Shown here in pieces: positions 11,230 through 22,345 of a stretch of DNA of 64,000 nucleotides (positions within the stretch are counted from its first letter, which is position 1; every line of letters begins with the position of its first letter). Both the position numbers and the translations under genes were made by a program. The notes beneath the pieces were generated by a model that did not search any database, was not told where the DNA came from, and saw only the letters and a list, made by a program, of their open reading frames with translations. The stretch spans positions 32,418,368-32,482,367 of the forward strand of contig OZ035960.1 in the NCBI GenBank assembly GCA_964034945.1, written 5' to 3'. This DNA comes from Chrysopilus asiliformis. Its lineage: Eukaryota > Arthropoda > Insecta > Diptera > Rhagionidae.

Positions 11230-11811
11230 GTCCCAATAGAAGCTTGGCTTGCTTCGCTTGCTTTACTTTGCTGAAGCATTCGAGGCGATCAAAGCAACCA
11301 AAGCATCTCTAGACCACAGAACTATATAACATAGAACAACTGTCACCATACAAAGCTCTGCTGAAAAATTGTCCCAAAAGTATTTCCCTCTTTATCGTAC
11401 TTGAACGCATCCACTGAACTGCATAAGGTCGCGAAATTCAAATTTCGTTTGCCGCGAAATTCAAATTTCACAAGTTTGAGACTAACTTTAGGCACCAACA
11501 CCATTCCGAAGGTCTATTTTCCTTTGACAGCTCACGGTTTAAACGAGAGGACTATATTTGTTTTCATATGGTTATCTTGCTCTTACTTGACTCGTTTTGA
11601 TTCACTGAACTGTATTGAAATGGGACCATTTGAGACAGCAAATCGAGCGATCTAGTATATCTATGCTCTAGACCAGTGGTTCTTAACCGGTGTTCAATCG
11701 AACCCCAGGGGTTCGGTGAGTCAGTCTTCAGGGTTCGGCGGAGGTCAAAACACACACCCGACTCTCACCAGCGATTGTAGTAAATCTACTACTATTTTCG
11801 CATTCAAAGAG

Positions 11812-11880
11812 TGTGTTTATTAGGACTCATTTTGAGGCTGCACGTCTTTCGCTCCGGCCAAGTGATGGTGAGGGACAAAT
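11812..11880 (+). repeat. End fragment of the 44183-44666 MITE family
   Basis: TGTTTATTAGGACTCATTTT followed by GAGGCTGCACGTC matches the ends of the MITE at 44183-44666 (GGACTCACTTTGAGGCGGCACGT, reversed right end) and is followed by the same GGTGAGGGAC as the left end there. It lies within the hAT copy, so it inserted or was captured there; no second end is visible. Confidence 0.5.
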
Positions 11881-11919
11881 TCTCTTCATAGAGGCTAGCC
11901 TCCGATTCGTACAAATACG

Positions 11920-12261
11920 TTTAGTGTTGAGACAACAGATGTCAATAATGAATACCTCGATGAAATCATTGAAATTCAGCAGAGCCAGATTCAACAGCAA
12001 CTCTTCAGAACAACAACGCTCTCAACGTTTTGGTGTTAACAAATGGTAACGTACCCTGTTATTGCTAAGAAAGCTCTGGAGATTTTCATACCGTTTGTTA
12101 CAACATATCTTTGCGAGCAATCCTTTTCGAGGATGCTGGACATAAAAACGAAGAAAAGGAACAGACTTTGTTGCGAAAATGACATGAGAGTGGCACTTGC
12201 CAAGGTAAAGCCGCGCATTTCTGAACTGGTCTCTGAAAGGCAACAGCAGACGACACACTGA
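11920..12261 (+). pseudogene. hAT transposase C-terminal fragment
   Basis: In one frame the translation gives a helical stretch, an in-frame stop at 12037-12039, then YPVIAKKALEIFIPFVTTYL, CEQSFSRM, the basic segment KTKKRNRL and an ALAKVKPRI tail. This is the C-terminal dimerisation region of Charlie/Buster-type hAT transposases, where A-L-x-I-x-x-P-F-x-T-T-Y-L-C-E-x-x-F-S is highly conserved. Everything upstream, including the DDE residues and the BED finger, is missing. The element is therefore dead. Related domesticated proteins exist, but the stop codon and intact 8-bp duplication argue for a simple relic. Confidence 0.8.
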
Positions 12262-13114
12262 TTTGCAGTAAATATTCATTATTATGTTTTTGATTTTATG
12301 TGAAAATCATGTTATAATGTTTTTGTTTCTTGTTCCGAATGGTTCTGTTCATTTTGTACACCCGTGTATAAATACATATATACCTATGTTTGGAATTTGA
12401 AAAAATCATCTATTATTTTTCCAATTAAGAAGGGTTCGGTGAACGCCCATATGAAACTGGTGGGGTTCGGTACCTACAAAAAGGTTAAGAACCACTGCTC
12501 TAGACCCAATGTGAGCTTTGTTATGAGCGCTTTGACAGCTGGAAATTCTATTGTATTTATATTTTCTGAGTGAAAAAAAAAATTTGTGCAAACATTTTAA
12601 CAATAAAAATTAATTTATAAAGCAAATAAAATGCATTTTGTATGCTATTTGTGTTTTATTCCATCAATTAGGTGAAAAACTGAATTGTCAGAACTGTCAA
12701 AGCGCATAAAGCAAAGTGTCTAATTGAGAATTGCTCAAATCGAAGCTTTGCTTGCTTCGCTTTGCTTTAAGCACTTTTGTATTGGGCCAGCTCCCATAAG
12801 GAAACACGGAGTTCAATTCAGCTGTCAAAGCGAGTAAAGCAAGCGACGCAAGCATAGCTTCTACCTTTAATCAAGTAACGCATGCAATTTAAAAAATTTT
12901 ATTGATTTTTTGACAGTTAAACGTTAAAATATAAGGGAAAATAATCGTATTGCAAGGCATAGATTCCATTTCCGCTGTCCGATTGTTTTCGGACCCCAAA
13001 ATTTGTTCTAGGATTCTCATCTTTATTTACCTAATCTTTGCCTACATCTTCTTTAAACAAAAGTTTAATTCCTTTTTCAGCATCTTGTTTTCTATATCGA
13101 AAACAACCACCATA

Positions 13115-13356
13115 CACGGTAAAAAAATTAAGGTTTTATATGAATAAATTTTTGAGTATTTTCAACCCAATTTGTATCAATTCACAAGTTTTTATCGACA
13201 TTTGGCTTCAAAAGGTAAAAATTTAAGAAATATTTGGTGTAAATTTGATAATTTTTTTTATCAATACATAAACACATGAGAGTTGATATAAATTTGGTGT
13301 AGAAGATTTGGATAAACAAAAATTTATTCATATGAATCCTTAGATTTTTTACCGTG
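13115..13356. mobile_element. TA-flanked MITE, CACGGTAAAAAA ends
   Basis: The left end reads CACGGTAAAAAAATTAAGGT and the reversed right end reads CACGGTAAAAAATCTAAGGA; both continue with TATGAATAAATTTTTG. TA dinucleotides flank both sides. It is 242 bp and non-coding. Tc1/mariner type is the natural inference from TA, but no transposase is present to confirm it. Confidence 0.7.
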
Positions 13357-13528
13357 TATCTAAAACAAAAACCATCCCCGAAATAAAACAATCCAACCAA
13401 TTCTGATATTCGTTTAATGCATCAATTTTTATAAATAAAGATCTCGAAAGACTCGAGCGTCTGCAAAGGCCATATTATCCCATGACGCGAAATTTAAAAA
13501 CCATTTTTTTAGCTGAAAAACGAACTTA

Positions 13529-13777
13529 TTTTCGCAACCAAAACTCATTTTCGCAATCAAAACTCATTTTCGCCACCAAAACTCATTCTCGCAACCAAAA
13601 CTCATTCTCGCAACCAAAACTCATTCTCGCAACTAAAACTCATTTTTGCCACCAAAACTCATTCTTGCAACCAAACCTCATTCTCGCAACCAAAACTCAT
13701 TTTCGCAACTAAAACTCATTTTTGCCACCAAAACTCATTCTTGCAACCAAAACTCATTCTCGCAACCAAAACTCATT
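13529..13777 (+). repeat. 18-bp minisatellite, about 14 units
   Basis: The unit is approximately TTCGCAACCAAAACTCAT, with substitutions such as GCCACC for GCAACC and TTTTTG for TTTTCG. The unit length is a multiple of three, so each frame encodes a repeating hexapeptide without stops. That explains the open frames here, which should not be taken as genes. Confidence 0.9.
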
Positions 13778-16522
13778 TCTGATACATATTTTGATTTTCG
13801 CTAAAAAAAATTACCGCATTGCTCATCAATGTGAAAGAATCATAAAAACTGGTTTTGGGCTAAAAATAAATCAGCATTTTTTTTATACTATAATAAAAAT
13901 GTAAAAATCCTTTCCCCGAACTTGCAATAAATTAGGCAAGTTGCATGTTGCCCTGCAATAATGATTTCACCAAACGCATAAATTTTTTTCTCAACTCTCG
14001 CGAGGATAATAAAATCAATGGTCATACCTTGTCCAAAATGGGTACAAAAACTGGTCCCGTTGGCTAAATTGCGTGCAAACGACTCATCACAACCCGAAAA
14101 AAAGAGTAATTTTTACGATCATTGATGCTGCACTGGTTCCATTCCAGTAATGATCTTGGCCAGGTCCACGAACGGATTTCAAGGTGAAAAGAATTGGCCC
14201 AAGTCATTGTGATGTGAGCGAACGGTTGCCAAGGCGCATTTTGATCAGCTTAAAGTTGAACGAATGCAGTTTAATGCAATTGAACGGTTTTTGAGGCGCT
14301 TCCTTTGGAATTCCCGAGCTAACCATCCATTCAATGCATCCATCTGTGCTATCCTGGTTGAGTCGCTATCGTAGTCGTTTGATGTTCTCGCGGACCATCG
14401 TTCCCGAGTATGTACTTCGCCCCTAAGATCCTTTCAAGTTTAATTTGGTGTGATTAATGCTGTCGTGTCATTGAACTGAAGAAGGGGGAAACCTTTCGAG
14501 CGAACAAATCAAAAGAAATTCAACGACGACGACGGCAACGATATTGCGATAAGGACGAGGGCGACCAAGATGTGCAAGAAAAAGGGTTGTTTCGAGAAAC
14601 TTGAAAATCTGTTAGCTGCTTAAGTTGATGGCGCTGCTCTCAATATATTCCGGTGCTATGCATGTGTATAGGAATTTCTAACAAAGGCAGCAGCGAGTTA
14701 GTTGTGGAAACCACACCGGCGTAAACGTCCTGTAAACTAAAAAGGATAAATTCGCTCTCCATTCAACGACGGCATCACATCGTCACCCCCACTAGTATCC
14801 GCACAGATCGTCATTATTCTGTATATTAGGAAAGACGGTGTGGATGAAGGGATGCTGCCAGAATCCTGACTGTATACCACACTCAAAATGCTAATGAACC
14901 CTGGATGTTGAAGCATTCATTCAAACAGGTTTATTTTTTTTGGGATAATTTCAGATATTTTCAAATAGACACGAGTATCCCATTCGGATTTCCCATCCTT
15001 ACGAAACGGGGAGTGATAAATGAAGTGCCTAAGTACATTGAACCTTTCCCAACATGTTGCTATGTGATGCACCCCCAATTTTCCCCCAGCGATTTCTATG
15101 GATTGCGAGGGCATCTACCGGAATGAATTTCTTTTTAAGGCATCTTCATTTCATATTGTAGGTACTAGTATAGATAAAAATAATGATGACGATGATTCCA
15201 TAAAAATTATGCTTTAATAAAATTGAATCAAACCCATGGTTTTTTCTAATTTTTTTCACATATTTTTTTTTAAACTTTGGATCACATTTGTTTACAATTT
15301 GAAAAAAAACGTTGCGTTAAATTAAAAGAAAATTAATTTTTGATTTTTTTTTATCTTTTCAGGTAAATAGCAAAAGGCGACTGATAGATGATACTAGATT
15401 GGATATTTTCAATGGCAAATTTAGAGTATGTAGTCTAGCCATTAAATTGATCAAACAAAACTTGTATATGTCAAGACATTGAGGCTGGATTTTAGCATAA
15501 AGACGCCCACCAAAGCCGTCATTTTTCTTAGGCGAGTGACGCTTTGGGTGACATTCTGAGATGCTTGAAAGTTCGGTGTATCAAATTCGCACCTCACAAA
15601 GCGCAAATCATAGAAATGGGCTTCTCTAGCAACTGTCAGGTGAAATTTAAGGTAGAGTTGTCTTCCCACCCCCTTTTTCCGGCCTATTTAAGGGCGTCCG
15701 GCGAATTTATTTTATGGTGTTCGGGGCACTTCTTTTCTATGGCTGTATTTTGCTGCCCTGGGCATTCAAAAGGAACAAAAATACTCCCAGACGACCTTAA
15801 ATAGAGAACAGCGTCCGGCGAAGAAGAGGGCAAAATGGGCACCACAATTTAAGGGAATATTTGACTTTGGCATTTAAAATTTTTCGCCTGCGACGAAATA
15901 ATTTCTACCTGTATACATTCTTTGAATAAAAGTTGTGCCTGCGGCGCAATTTTTTTTGCATACCGGAAAATTAAGAACTAGATAACCACAAACAAAAAAA
16001 TGGAGACAAACCTCTTTTCTCTGATCGGTCTTTCAAAATTTCCAAGCATTCTCAAAAATGCGTTTTATCATTTTTTTTAGAGGGCGGAGTTTGGTGCGCA
16101 AATAGAGTTTTGAAGTAAGGTGAAATCCAAGTTTTGCTAGGGTCAAAAAAAATCCGAGGGGTAGGGGTACGTTGATGTGGGTCCGGCATAGAGCAAGAAA
16201 AATAGTTGAGTAGATTTTCATGGACCACAAATTGCCGAGAGTCAGTGGTTTTATATTTACCAACCCCCCGTCCCTTCTACAGAAAATTTAAGAGCCTCCT
16301 TAAAAAAAAAATTTTTTTTAAACGTCCTTGAATTTTTTCGAGCATTGAAAATTTAAGAATTTTGTTTAGGCAGCTGAAAATTTGAAAAAAAAAATTGTGG
16401 GCCAATCTTCAATAGCTCCCAATATTGTGAAGCACATTTCCTGGTCTTGCATCCCCCTCCCTCTAATTACGCTACTGCTGAGAGTTCCACCGCCGATTTA
16501 ATGAAAATATGGTCAAAACTAA
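13778..16522. other. Non-coding; repeat copies at 14286 and 15870
   Basis: The stretch 14000-14900 is less AT-rich than its surroundings and could be regulatory, but no protein is recognisable. Around 15870-16075 there is a dispersed repeat also seen at 39850-40065 (for example TCGGTCTTTCAAAATTTC and AAATGCGTTTT shared in order). Short frames at 14905-15126 and 15544-15804 have no recognisable motif and were not called. Confidence 0.4.
14286..14360 (+). repeat. 75-bp sequence repeated at 10750-10824
   Basis: Differs from the 10750 copy at four of 75 positions, with no gaps and the same orientation, 3.5 kb apart. It contains GGCGCTTCCTTTGGAATT and CCATCCATTCAATGCAT. There is no coding signature: the differences do not fall in third positions of a single open frame. 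Confidence 0.8.
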
Positions 16523-16704
16523 TGCTGCGTTTACACGAATGACAAATTTGTCATTTTTTTTGTCATGAATTGCCAACATCGTGTAAATAGTATCATTTTT
16601 GTCAGATTTTTCTGTAAGAAAAATGACAATCTCTCATAAAAGAATGAACTTGTCCATTCTTTTATGACAGATTGTCATTATCTGTCATTCGTGTAAACCC
16701 AGCA
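16523..16704. mobile_element. TAA-flanked MITE, single-unit form
   Basis: The left end reads TGCTGCGTTTACACGAATGA and the reversed right end reads TGCTGGGTTTACACGAATGA. TAA flanks both sides (16520-16522 and 16705-16707). The middle holds a second inverted repeat, AAAGAATGAACTTGTCCATTCTTTT. At 182 bp it is the monomer of the family that appears as a perfect dimeric palindrome at 25200-25583. Confidence 0.85.
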
Positions 16705-16707
16705 TAA

Positions 16708-18412
16708 GGTTTGGATGGTAATTTTAATAAGAATGGGGAGCTTCTCAAATGAATTTGAGGTTGAAGATTAAAATTTGATATAATACCATGTCAAAATTCA
16801 CGTATAACTATACATAACTTGCCTGTCCAACGATTTTTATTTTTTTGCTGATTTTATTCCATTTAAACATTCTACTTCCTTCTTCACTGGCAAACTTTAG
16901 TTCTTAGGATTATTTTATTTAAAATGAAAAACTCTACGCTTCTTTCCATCCTCCCTAATGCATAAATACTTCTCGGTAACGTTCAACCGTTGAATTCACA
17001 TTCACTCGACGCTCTTCACAGTACAGTATTATTAGTAAATATGTGCGTATACTCGCCATATGAACGTTTTAAGATGATGTTGTTGCCATCTCACTGTTAA
17101 TTGCACATTCAAGTGATGCAATTATTATTTCTGTGCTAATGACCTGCTATAATTACAAAGTTCCATTCGCACGAACATGAGAATTTCTTTAAGTCCATGT
17201 CCACTTGTAAATCTCTTGCTGCATGCAAATAAAAGATGAAAGATACAAGACGGAAAGATGTTAACGCAACAACAACTATGGGGCTAAGTCATGTCCAGAA
17301 ATGTGATCGGTGAAATTCTTACTCATAGTATACGCCAAACTGTCTCCAACGGATGAGAACTAAAGATCCAATCGAAAGGGCTTCTTCATGATGCCATCGG
17401 ACACGAGATTCCGTCGTCAGTGGACGATGACTTCCTAGTTGGAATCTCCTATCGTGGAGCACCATTAAAATTGAACTGATTCAACATTGATTACAGGTTA
17501 GGCATCGGACAAACTTGGCTACCATTTGTTCTGTCATCTTGGAAAAATCCTTCACATACTGATCGTCTTCTTTATACAATTGCAGGCGTACAGACTAAAC
17601 AACTACCAATCCAATCGAAGATTTCATTTGCCGATAGTCAACCATAATTCGATTGATACGATCATAGTTAATTTGATGCTACGACAACGATGGATGATGC
17701 CTATGATCTTCATAACTTAAAAGTCACAGTCGCATATCCCATCATATGAGACGAAATAAGTCGTAATAAGTGATGCTATTCGTCGTCGAAGCCTAGATCC
17801 TAGTGGTCTTTTTCAAAATTATTAGGTGCGGCTTTTGTTCTGATGGATATCTTGCACTGGATTCAATTTTCATCTCTGCTGGTGGCAGTAGCCACAATGC
17901 AATTTTATTGTATTTATCTTGATTCGAAATTCTTTTCTTCCTTACGTCATCACTGTCGTGTGTCTTAAAGATGTTCATTTCTCTTAATTTTTCCTATAAT
18001 TTCACGGAAGTTCTTCGTTTTCTCTCTGCCCGTGTGTTTGTGTGAGGTTAGACATTTACTGCTTCTTTAATTTCAGCGTATCTTCTCGGAAATGATGATC
18101 CCAGAATCTAAAGATTGATCGATAATTATTTTAATTATTGTAATTTTATTTCACATTTCACTCGGTTTATTTACCGCATCAAAACCAATTATTAGGCTTT
18201 TATTACTGAAAAACTGGTTCTACTGTAATTCTTGTTGTTACCAATTTGTTACTATTTCTAGATCAGATTTTGATCTAGAACATCCTGTACCTAGTTTACA
18301 AGAGGAAAAAAACTTCTAGTTTATTCAGAGAACTGGTTTTCATTAGTAAAATGTTTGAAAATACAAGATTGTTTTTGCCATTAATATTTAATAAATATAT
18401 GGTCAATGTTTT
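16708..18412. other. Non-coding, no recognised feature
   Basis: No coding frame with recognisable content and no clear repeats. Some parts (17040-17560) have mixed base composition and could be regulatory or an untranslated exon, but nothing in the sequence shows this directly. Confidence 0.4.
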
Positions 18413-18692
18413 ACAAAAAAAAAAATAAAAAAAAAATTTTAAAAAAAAGCTTTTATTAAAAAAGAATGCACTAAAAAGAAAAAAATAATTTTCTGGACGC
18501 TGTGTATCACAAATATAAAAGCTTTTTAAAAGCGAGATAAATTTTTATTTTATTGTTTTATGCTTTATCTCGCTTTTTAAAAGCTTTTATATTTGTGATA
18601 CACAGCGTCCAGAAAATTATTTTTTTCTTTTTAGTGCATTCTTTTTTAATAAAAGCTTTTTTTTAAAATTTTTTTTTTTATTTTTTTTATTT
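18413..18692. repeat. Near-perfect palindrome, arms about 128 bp
   Basis: The left arm (18413-18541) and right arm (18564-18692) are reverse complements apart from differences in A/T run length; the loop is 22 bp (18542-18563). The arms contain CTGGACGCTGTGTATCAC and AAGCTTTTTAAAAGCGAGAT. A decayed relative sits at 19455-19640. Probably a foldback-type MITE; no protein. Confidence 0.85.
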
Positions 18693-18693
18693 T

Positions 18694-19265
18694 GTTCTTT
18701 TTAGTCTTCGAATATATATCCTTACATTTGAGATGTCCTTACAGGCTTTTTAACTGTAGAATCGTATTCAGCGACCCCAGAATAGATTTTTTTCCGGAAA
18801 ATTTGGAGAAAAGGATAATCACGTTATCCTTACAGGACCTTCCGTTATCCTTACTGACTTTTTAATGACAGATTCGGATTCAGCGACCCCAAAAACCCCC
18901 AGAATAGATTTTTTTCCGGAAAATTTGGAGAAAAGGATAATTACGTTATCCTTACAGGACCTTCCGTTATCCTTACAGACTTTTTAATGACAGATTCGGA
19001 TTCAGCGACCTCAAAAACCCCCAGAATAGATTTTTTTCCGGAAAATTTGGAGAAAAGGATAATCACGTTATCCTTACAGGACCTTCCGTTATCCTTACAA
19101 GGACGAAGTAGTGAAAATATTGTATTGTCATCGGACTTATATAAGTGTGCAAAATTTCAAGTCAGTCGGACAAGTGGAAGTGGGTCAAAGTTTGATTGCA
19201 AGATTTGACCCCGACAAACAAACAAACAAACAAGATAGTGAGCTAAATAAAAGCTTTTAAAAAAA
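18694..19265 (+). repeat. 122-bp tandem repeat within a transposon-like unit
   Basis: Units start at 18841 and 18963 (TCCGTTATCCTTAC...) and are 122 bp each, with a partial unit before (from about 18725) and after (from 19085). Each contains CAGATTCGGATTCAGCGACC, TTTTTTTCCGGAAAATTTGG and GGATAATCACGTTATCCTTA. The block ends with CAAGTCAGTCGGACAAGTGG, GATTTGACCCCGACAAACAA and AGCTAAATAAAAGC. The same wording and the same tail recur at 20105-20575, so both are copies of one repeat family. Confidence 0.75.
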
Positions 19266-19454
19266 ATCCGGTATCTGATTTTCTTCTCTATGACACTCCG
19301 AGGGTTTCGAGGTTTTGGTGGTCTAAAAATCGATTCCCTAACAAAATATGTTCAAATTTTCGTTCGCCTAAAAAGATTGATCAAAGAGTTCTGATGAAGT
19401 TTTCGCCATCACTATCTATCCATCAAAAGAATTCATTCATTTAAAGTTTTTCAT

Positions 19455-19640
19455 TTAAAAAAGAAAATTAAAAAAGCTTTTATTTAAAATAATGCTCCGT
19501 GTATCAGAAAGAAAAGCGACATAAATATTTTTTTTTATGCCCTTATCTCGCTTTTATTTATGATACGCAGTGTCCAAAAAAAAAATTTTTTTCCCTTTTT
19601 TGTGCATTTTTTTAAATTAAAGATTTTTCAATTTTTTTTT
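19455..19640. repeat. Decayed copy of the 18.4-kb palindrome
   Basis: Words such as AAGCTTTTATTTAAAATAAT, TCCGTGTATCA and AAAGCGACATAAAT on the left are echoed in reverse on the right (TTATCTCGCTTTTAT, TGATACGCAGTGTCC). The arms match each other and the 18.4-kb element only imperfectly, showing an older copy of the same family. Confidence 0.55.
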
Positions 19641-19670
19641 ATTTTTTTCTTTTTTATCCATTTTGTATTG

Positions 19671-20101
19671 GACTAGCTTGCATACCCGTCGTAGCCGGGC
19701 TAAAGTTTTTTTTTAAAAAAGTTTTTTGCACAAAAAACCCAGAAATAGCTTAAAAACTATTGGAAAAAATCGTTATGCCTTCATAACCTCCCGTTCCGAA
19801 TTTTAAAATTCTAATACCAGATTCGTGATCAGCGACCCCGAAAACCCCCGAGTGAAACTTTTCAGCCTCCTATTGAGCAGGATTAATGGCGAAAATCACG
19901 GTTTAAAAACACCCAAACCCCCTTTATCCCCCGTTCACCCCCTTAGGGGTAAAATTTCGAAAAACCCCGCCTTAGTGAGCGCCTACGCAATGGTTGGGAC
20001 ATACTGTGAAAGTTTCAAGTCTCTAGCTTCAGGGGTTTGGGCTGGGCGTTGATGAGTCAGTCAGTCACTCAGTCAGGTTAAACGATTTTATATATATAGA
20101 T
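19671..20101 (+). mobile_element. Transposon-like unit, ACTAGCTTGC...ATATATAGATTAGT
   Basis: Begins ACTAGCTTGCATACCCGTCG and ends TATATATATAGATTAGT, with text such as GTTGGGACATACTGTGAAAG in between. This layout (ACTAGC with CCCG near the start, TATAGAT near the end) is common in short dispersed elements of arthropods. I could not settle the superfamily. The short frame at 19825-20052 is part of the repeat. Confidence 0.45.
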
Positions 20102-20104
20102 TAG

Positions 20105-20575
20105 TATGACTAAAAATCCAAAATGAAAACGATAATCACATTATCCTAACAGGACCTTCCGTTAGCCTTACAGACTTCTTAGTACCAGAATCGGATTCAG
20201 TGGCCCCAAAAACCCTAAAATGAAATTTTTTCTGTAAAATTTGAGGAAATGTATAATCACGTTATCTTTGCAGGACCTTGCGTTATCCTTACGGATTTTT
20301 TATTGCCAGAATCAAAGTCAGCGACCACAAAAACCCCCAGAATCGATTGTTTTTCGGAAAATTTGCGTAAAAGGATAATCACGTTATCCTTGCAGGACCG
20401 TTCCTTATCCGTACAACGGCGAAGTAGAGAAAATATTGTCATCGGACTTACGTATGTGTGCAAAATTTCAAGTCAATCGGATGAGTGGAAGTCGGTCAAA
20501 ATTAGATTGTAAGATTTGACCCCGACAGACAGACAGATGCATACGAAGGCAAGCTAAATAAAACTTTTAAAAATT
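20105..20575 (+). repeat. Second copy of the GTTATCCTTACAG repeat family
   Basis: Repeats the words of 18725-19265 (GGATAATCACGTTATCCTTG, CGGAAAATTTG, CAAGTCAATCGGATGAGTGG, GACCCCGACAGACAGACAG, AGCTAAATAAAAC) with more divergence and about three partial units. Same orientation as the first copy. Confidence 0.65.
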
Positions 20576-20584
20576 ATCAAATTT

Positions 20585-20910
20585 CAGTTATGTTACTGAT
20601 ATATTTTCAAAAAAAAAAAAACATAAAATAAAATAGTTTCATCTTGAAATGAATATTACGTGCTACCACAGATAAACATATAAATACATTCCACCAACAT
20701 ACAAAGAAAGATAATACTCGTAAATGAGAAGAGACGTTACTTTGTCGTGGCAACGCTGCTTTCTCTAACAAAAATTAAACATTTGGTTTAAATACTTTTC
20801 ATTTAAATCAAATGCAAAAACCATTGGCACACATTTAGCGAAAATTTTTATTTGATTCAACTGCTTTTTTGTTGAATCTAAGGACATTTTTCCATCAGTG
20901 TACATCGATT
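20585..20910 (+). repeat. Direct repeat copy A (partner 23205-23500)
   Basis: Shares AAAACATAAAATAAAATA, CTACCACAGATAAA, ATAAATACAT, TTTAAATACTTTTCATTTAA and GATTCAACTG in the same order with 23205-23500, about 2.6 kb away in the same orientation. Divergence is considerable. The two copies flank a region with a LINE fragment, but they lack TG...CA ends, so I do not call them LTRs. Confidence 0.6.
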
Positions 20911-21536
20911 TGCCTTTAAACAGAGTCCCAATAAATAAACAAAAAGGGAGTATTTTCAAAGTAAGGTAGTGTGGGACAGTTTAATAAAACAGTCAAAATT
21001 TATTATACAATCTTCAGGAAACATTTTTTCTCATAAAGTCTTAAAGATTTTCGCCAAACAACAGCCTGGGCTACAAAACATTTTATATATTCTCACCAAA
21101 GTTTATTATTTTTAATGGGATAAACAATCAAGTTCAATTCTTTACTATTTTGTTATTCGCTTCAACATCTTAAGGTAAAACTACAAAAGTTTATGAATCC
21201 ATGAATCTATCGTTAGATCCTATAGCCACAATTTCTCCATCACAATGATGATTTCCTCCATAACCTTTCTAATTCAGGCTACTAACTACAATTAAATTTT
21301 ATTTACACCAATAAAAAATCTACAATCTGCAGCAGACAACATTAATTTGCAACATTTTGTGGACAGCTCGTGAAGTTAATAGGGAAACAGTCAGAAGCGA
21401 ATGACCGTCTTCTACAAATATAAAAAATTCTTTAATGGGCGAAAATCAGCCATCAAAATACCCTATTTGATGGGATGCAGAAAATTTCAAATCTTCAACA
21501 ACGCACTGACAAAAATCAGGCATGCAGTTGAATCTA

Positions 21537-21562
21537 TTTATTTATTTATTTATTTATTTACT
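21537..21562 (-). repeat. TAAA repeats downstream of the LINE fragment
   Basis: On the minus strand this is about five or six TAAA units located just downstream of the LINE reverse-transcriptase relic. Simple tails of this kind are typical of the 3' end of some non-LTR retrotransposons. Confidence 0.5.
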
Positions 21563-21726
21563 AATTCATCAATACACTGACTACTACAAGTTAAATTAAA
21601 TGCTAATAAATGTATATACAAATTATAGAGAGAAAAAAAAATATTATAATAAAAAAAAAATAATTAAATATATGTTTACAATACTAAATAATAATTTAAA
21701 AATAAATACAAAACAAAAAAAAAAAT

Positions 21727-22345
21727 TTAATGAAGCAAATTCTTCAGTTGCGCTGGACTGATATTAAAATCAATACATTCAAATGAATTATTAAAAGTTC
21801 GAGCCATTGATGAAAGAGGCTCATTATAACCATAATTTGTCGAGTGTGATGGAACTTTTAAAAATCTGTAAGTTCTTCTGGTTCTATTATTTGCGTTTAT
21901 ATTTAGTTGACTTAATAGTGGAACCGAGTCAATTATTCCGTTCAACATTTTAAAAGTGAATTTAATTTTGGCATTCGTACGGCGAACTTTTAGAGAATGC
22001 AAATTTATAAGTTTTAAGCGATCCTCATAAGGGGGGAGAATAAGAGAATTTTCCCACGGTAAATGTTTCAGAGCAAATCGAACAAATTTTCGTTGGACAC
22101 TTTCAATACGCACAGAGTGAATATCGTAGTAAGGGTCCCACACTACTGAAGCATACTCTAAAATAGGACGAACGAATGCACAATACAAAGTTTTCGTGAT
22201 AAAAGGATCACAAAATTCTTTAGACCATCTTTTAACAAAACCCAAGGTAGAGTTAGCTCTAGATGAAATCATATCAATATGGTCATTAAATGTAAGAGAA
22301 ACATCAAAAATGACACCAAGATCTTTTACTTTAGTTGATCTTGGT
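21727..22345 (-). pseudogene. Jockey-like LINE, reverse transcriptase C-terminus
   Basis: The translation runs VKDLGVIFDVSLTFNDHID, then MISSRANSTLGFVKRWSKEF, LYCAFVRPILEYASVVWDPY and IESVQRKFVRFALKHLPW, and ends with a stop at 21727. The K-D-L-G-V-x-x-D, the V-R-P-I-L-E-Y-x-x-x-V-W-x-P and the I-E-x-V-Q-x-x-F-x-R motifs are the conserved C-terminal region of Jockey/CR1-type non-LTR retrotransposon polymerases. Only about 200 codons remain, with no internal stop, so it is a fairly young 5'-truncated copy. The break lies near 22345, next to a short duplication of CTTGGTATAGTTGATCTTGG. Confidence 0.85.

Larger units (their letters stand above)
11674..12497 (+). mobile_element. hAT transposon copy (degenerate), 8-bp duplication
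   Basis: The left end is CAGTGGTTCTTAACCGG and the reversed right end is CAGTGGTTCTTAACC. The 8-bp direct repeat CTCTAGAC lies at 11666-11673 and 12498-12505, an exact hAT signature. Ends of this type belong to the Charlie/Buster/SPIN group. The 824-bp copy keeps only the C-terminal part of the transposase. Near 11812 it contains a fragment of another MITE family (see 44183). Confidence 0.9.
11230..12788. mobile_element. MITE with GCTTCGCTTGCTTTA ends, split by hAT
   Basis: The left end reads GTCCCAATAGAAGCTTGGCT followed by TGCTTCGCTTGC; the right end reversed reads GGCCCAATA followed by AAGCAAAGCGAAGCAAGC. The hAT element at 11674-12497 lies inside. A further piece of the same end (12822-12863, AAGCGAGTAAAGCAAGCGAC) follows directly, so two copies may have joined. 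No clear target duplication. Confidence 0.4.

Noticed and set aside
13482..13904. Repeat-rich protein frames
   Set aside because: Fully explained by the 18-bp minisatellite.
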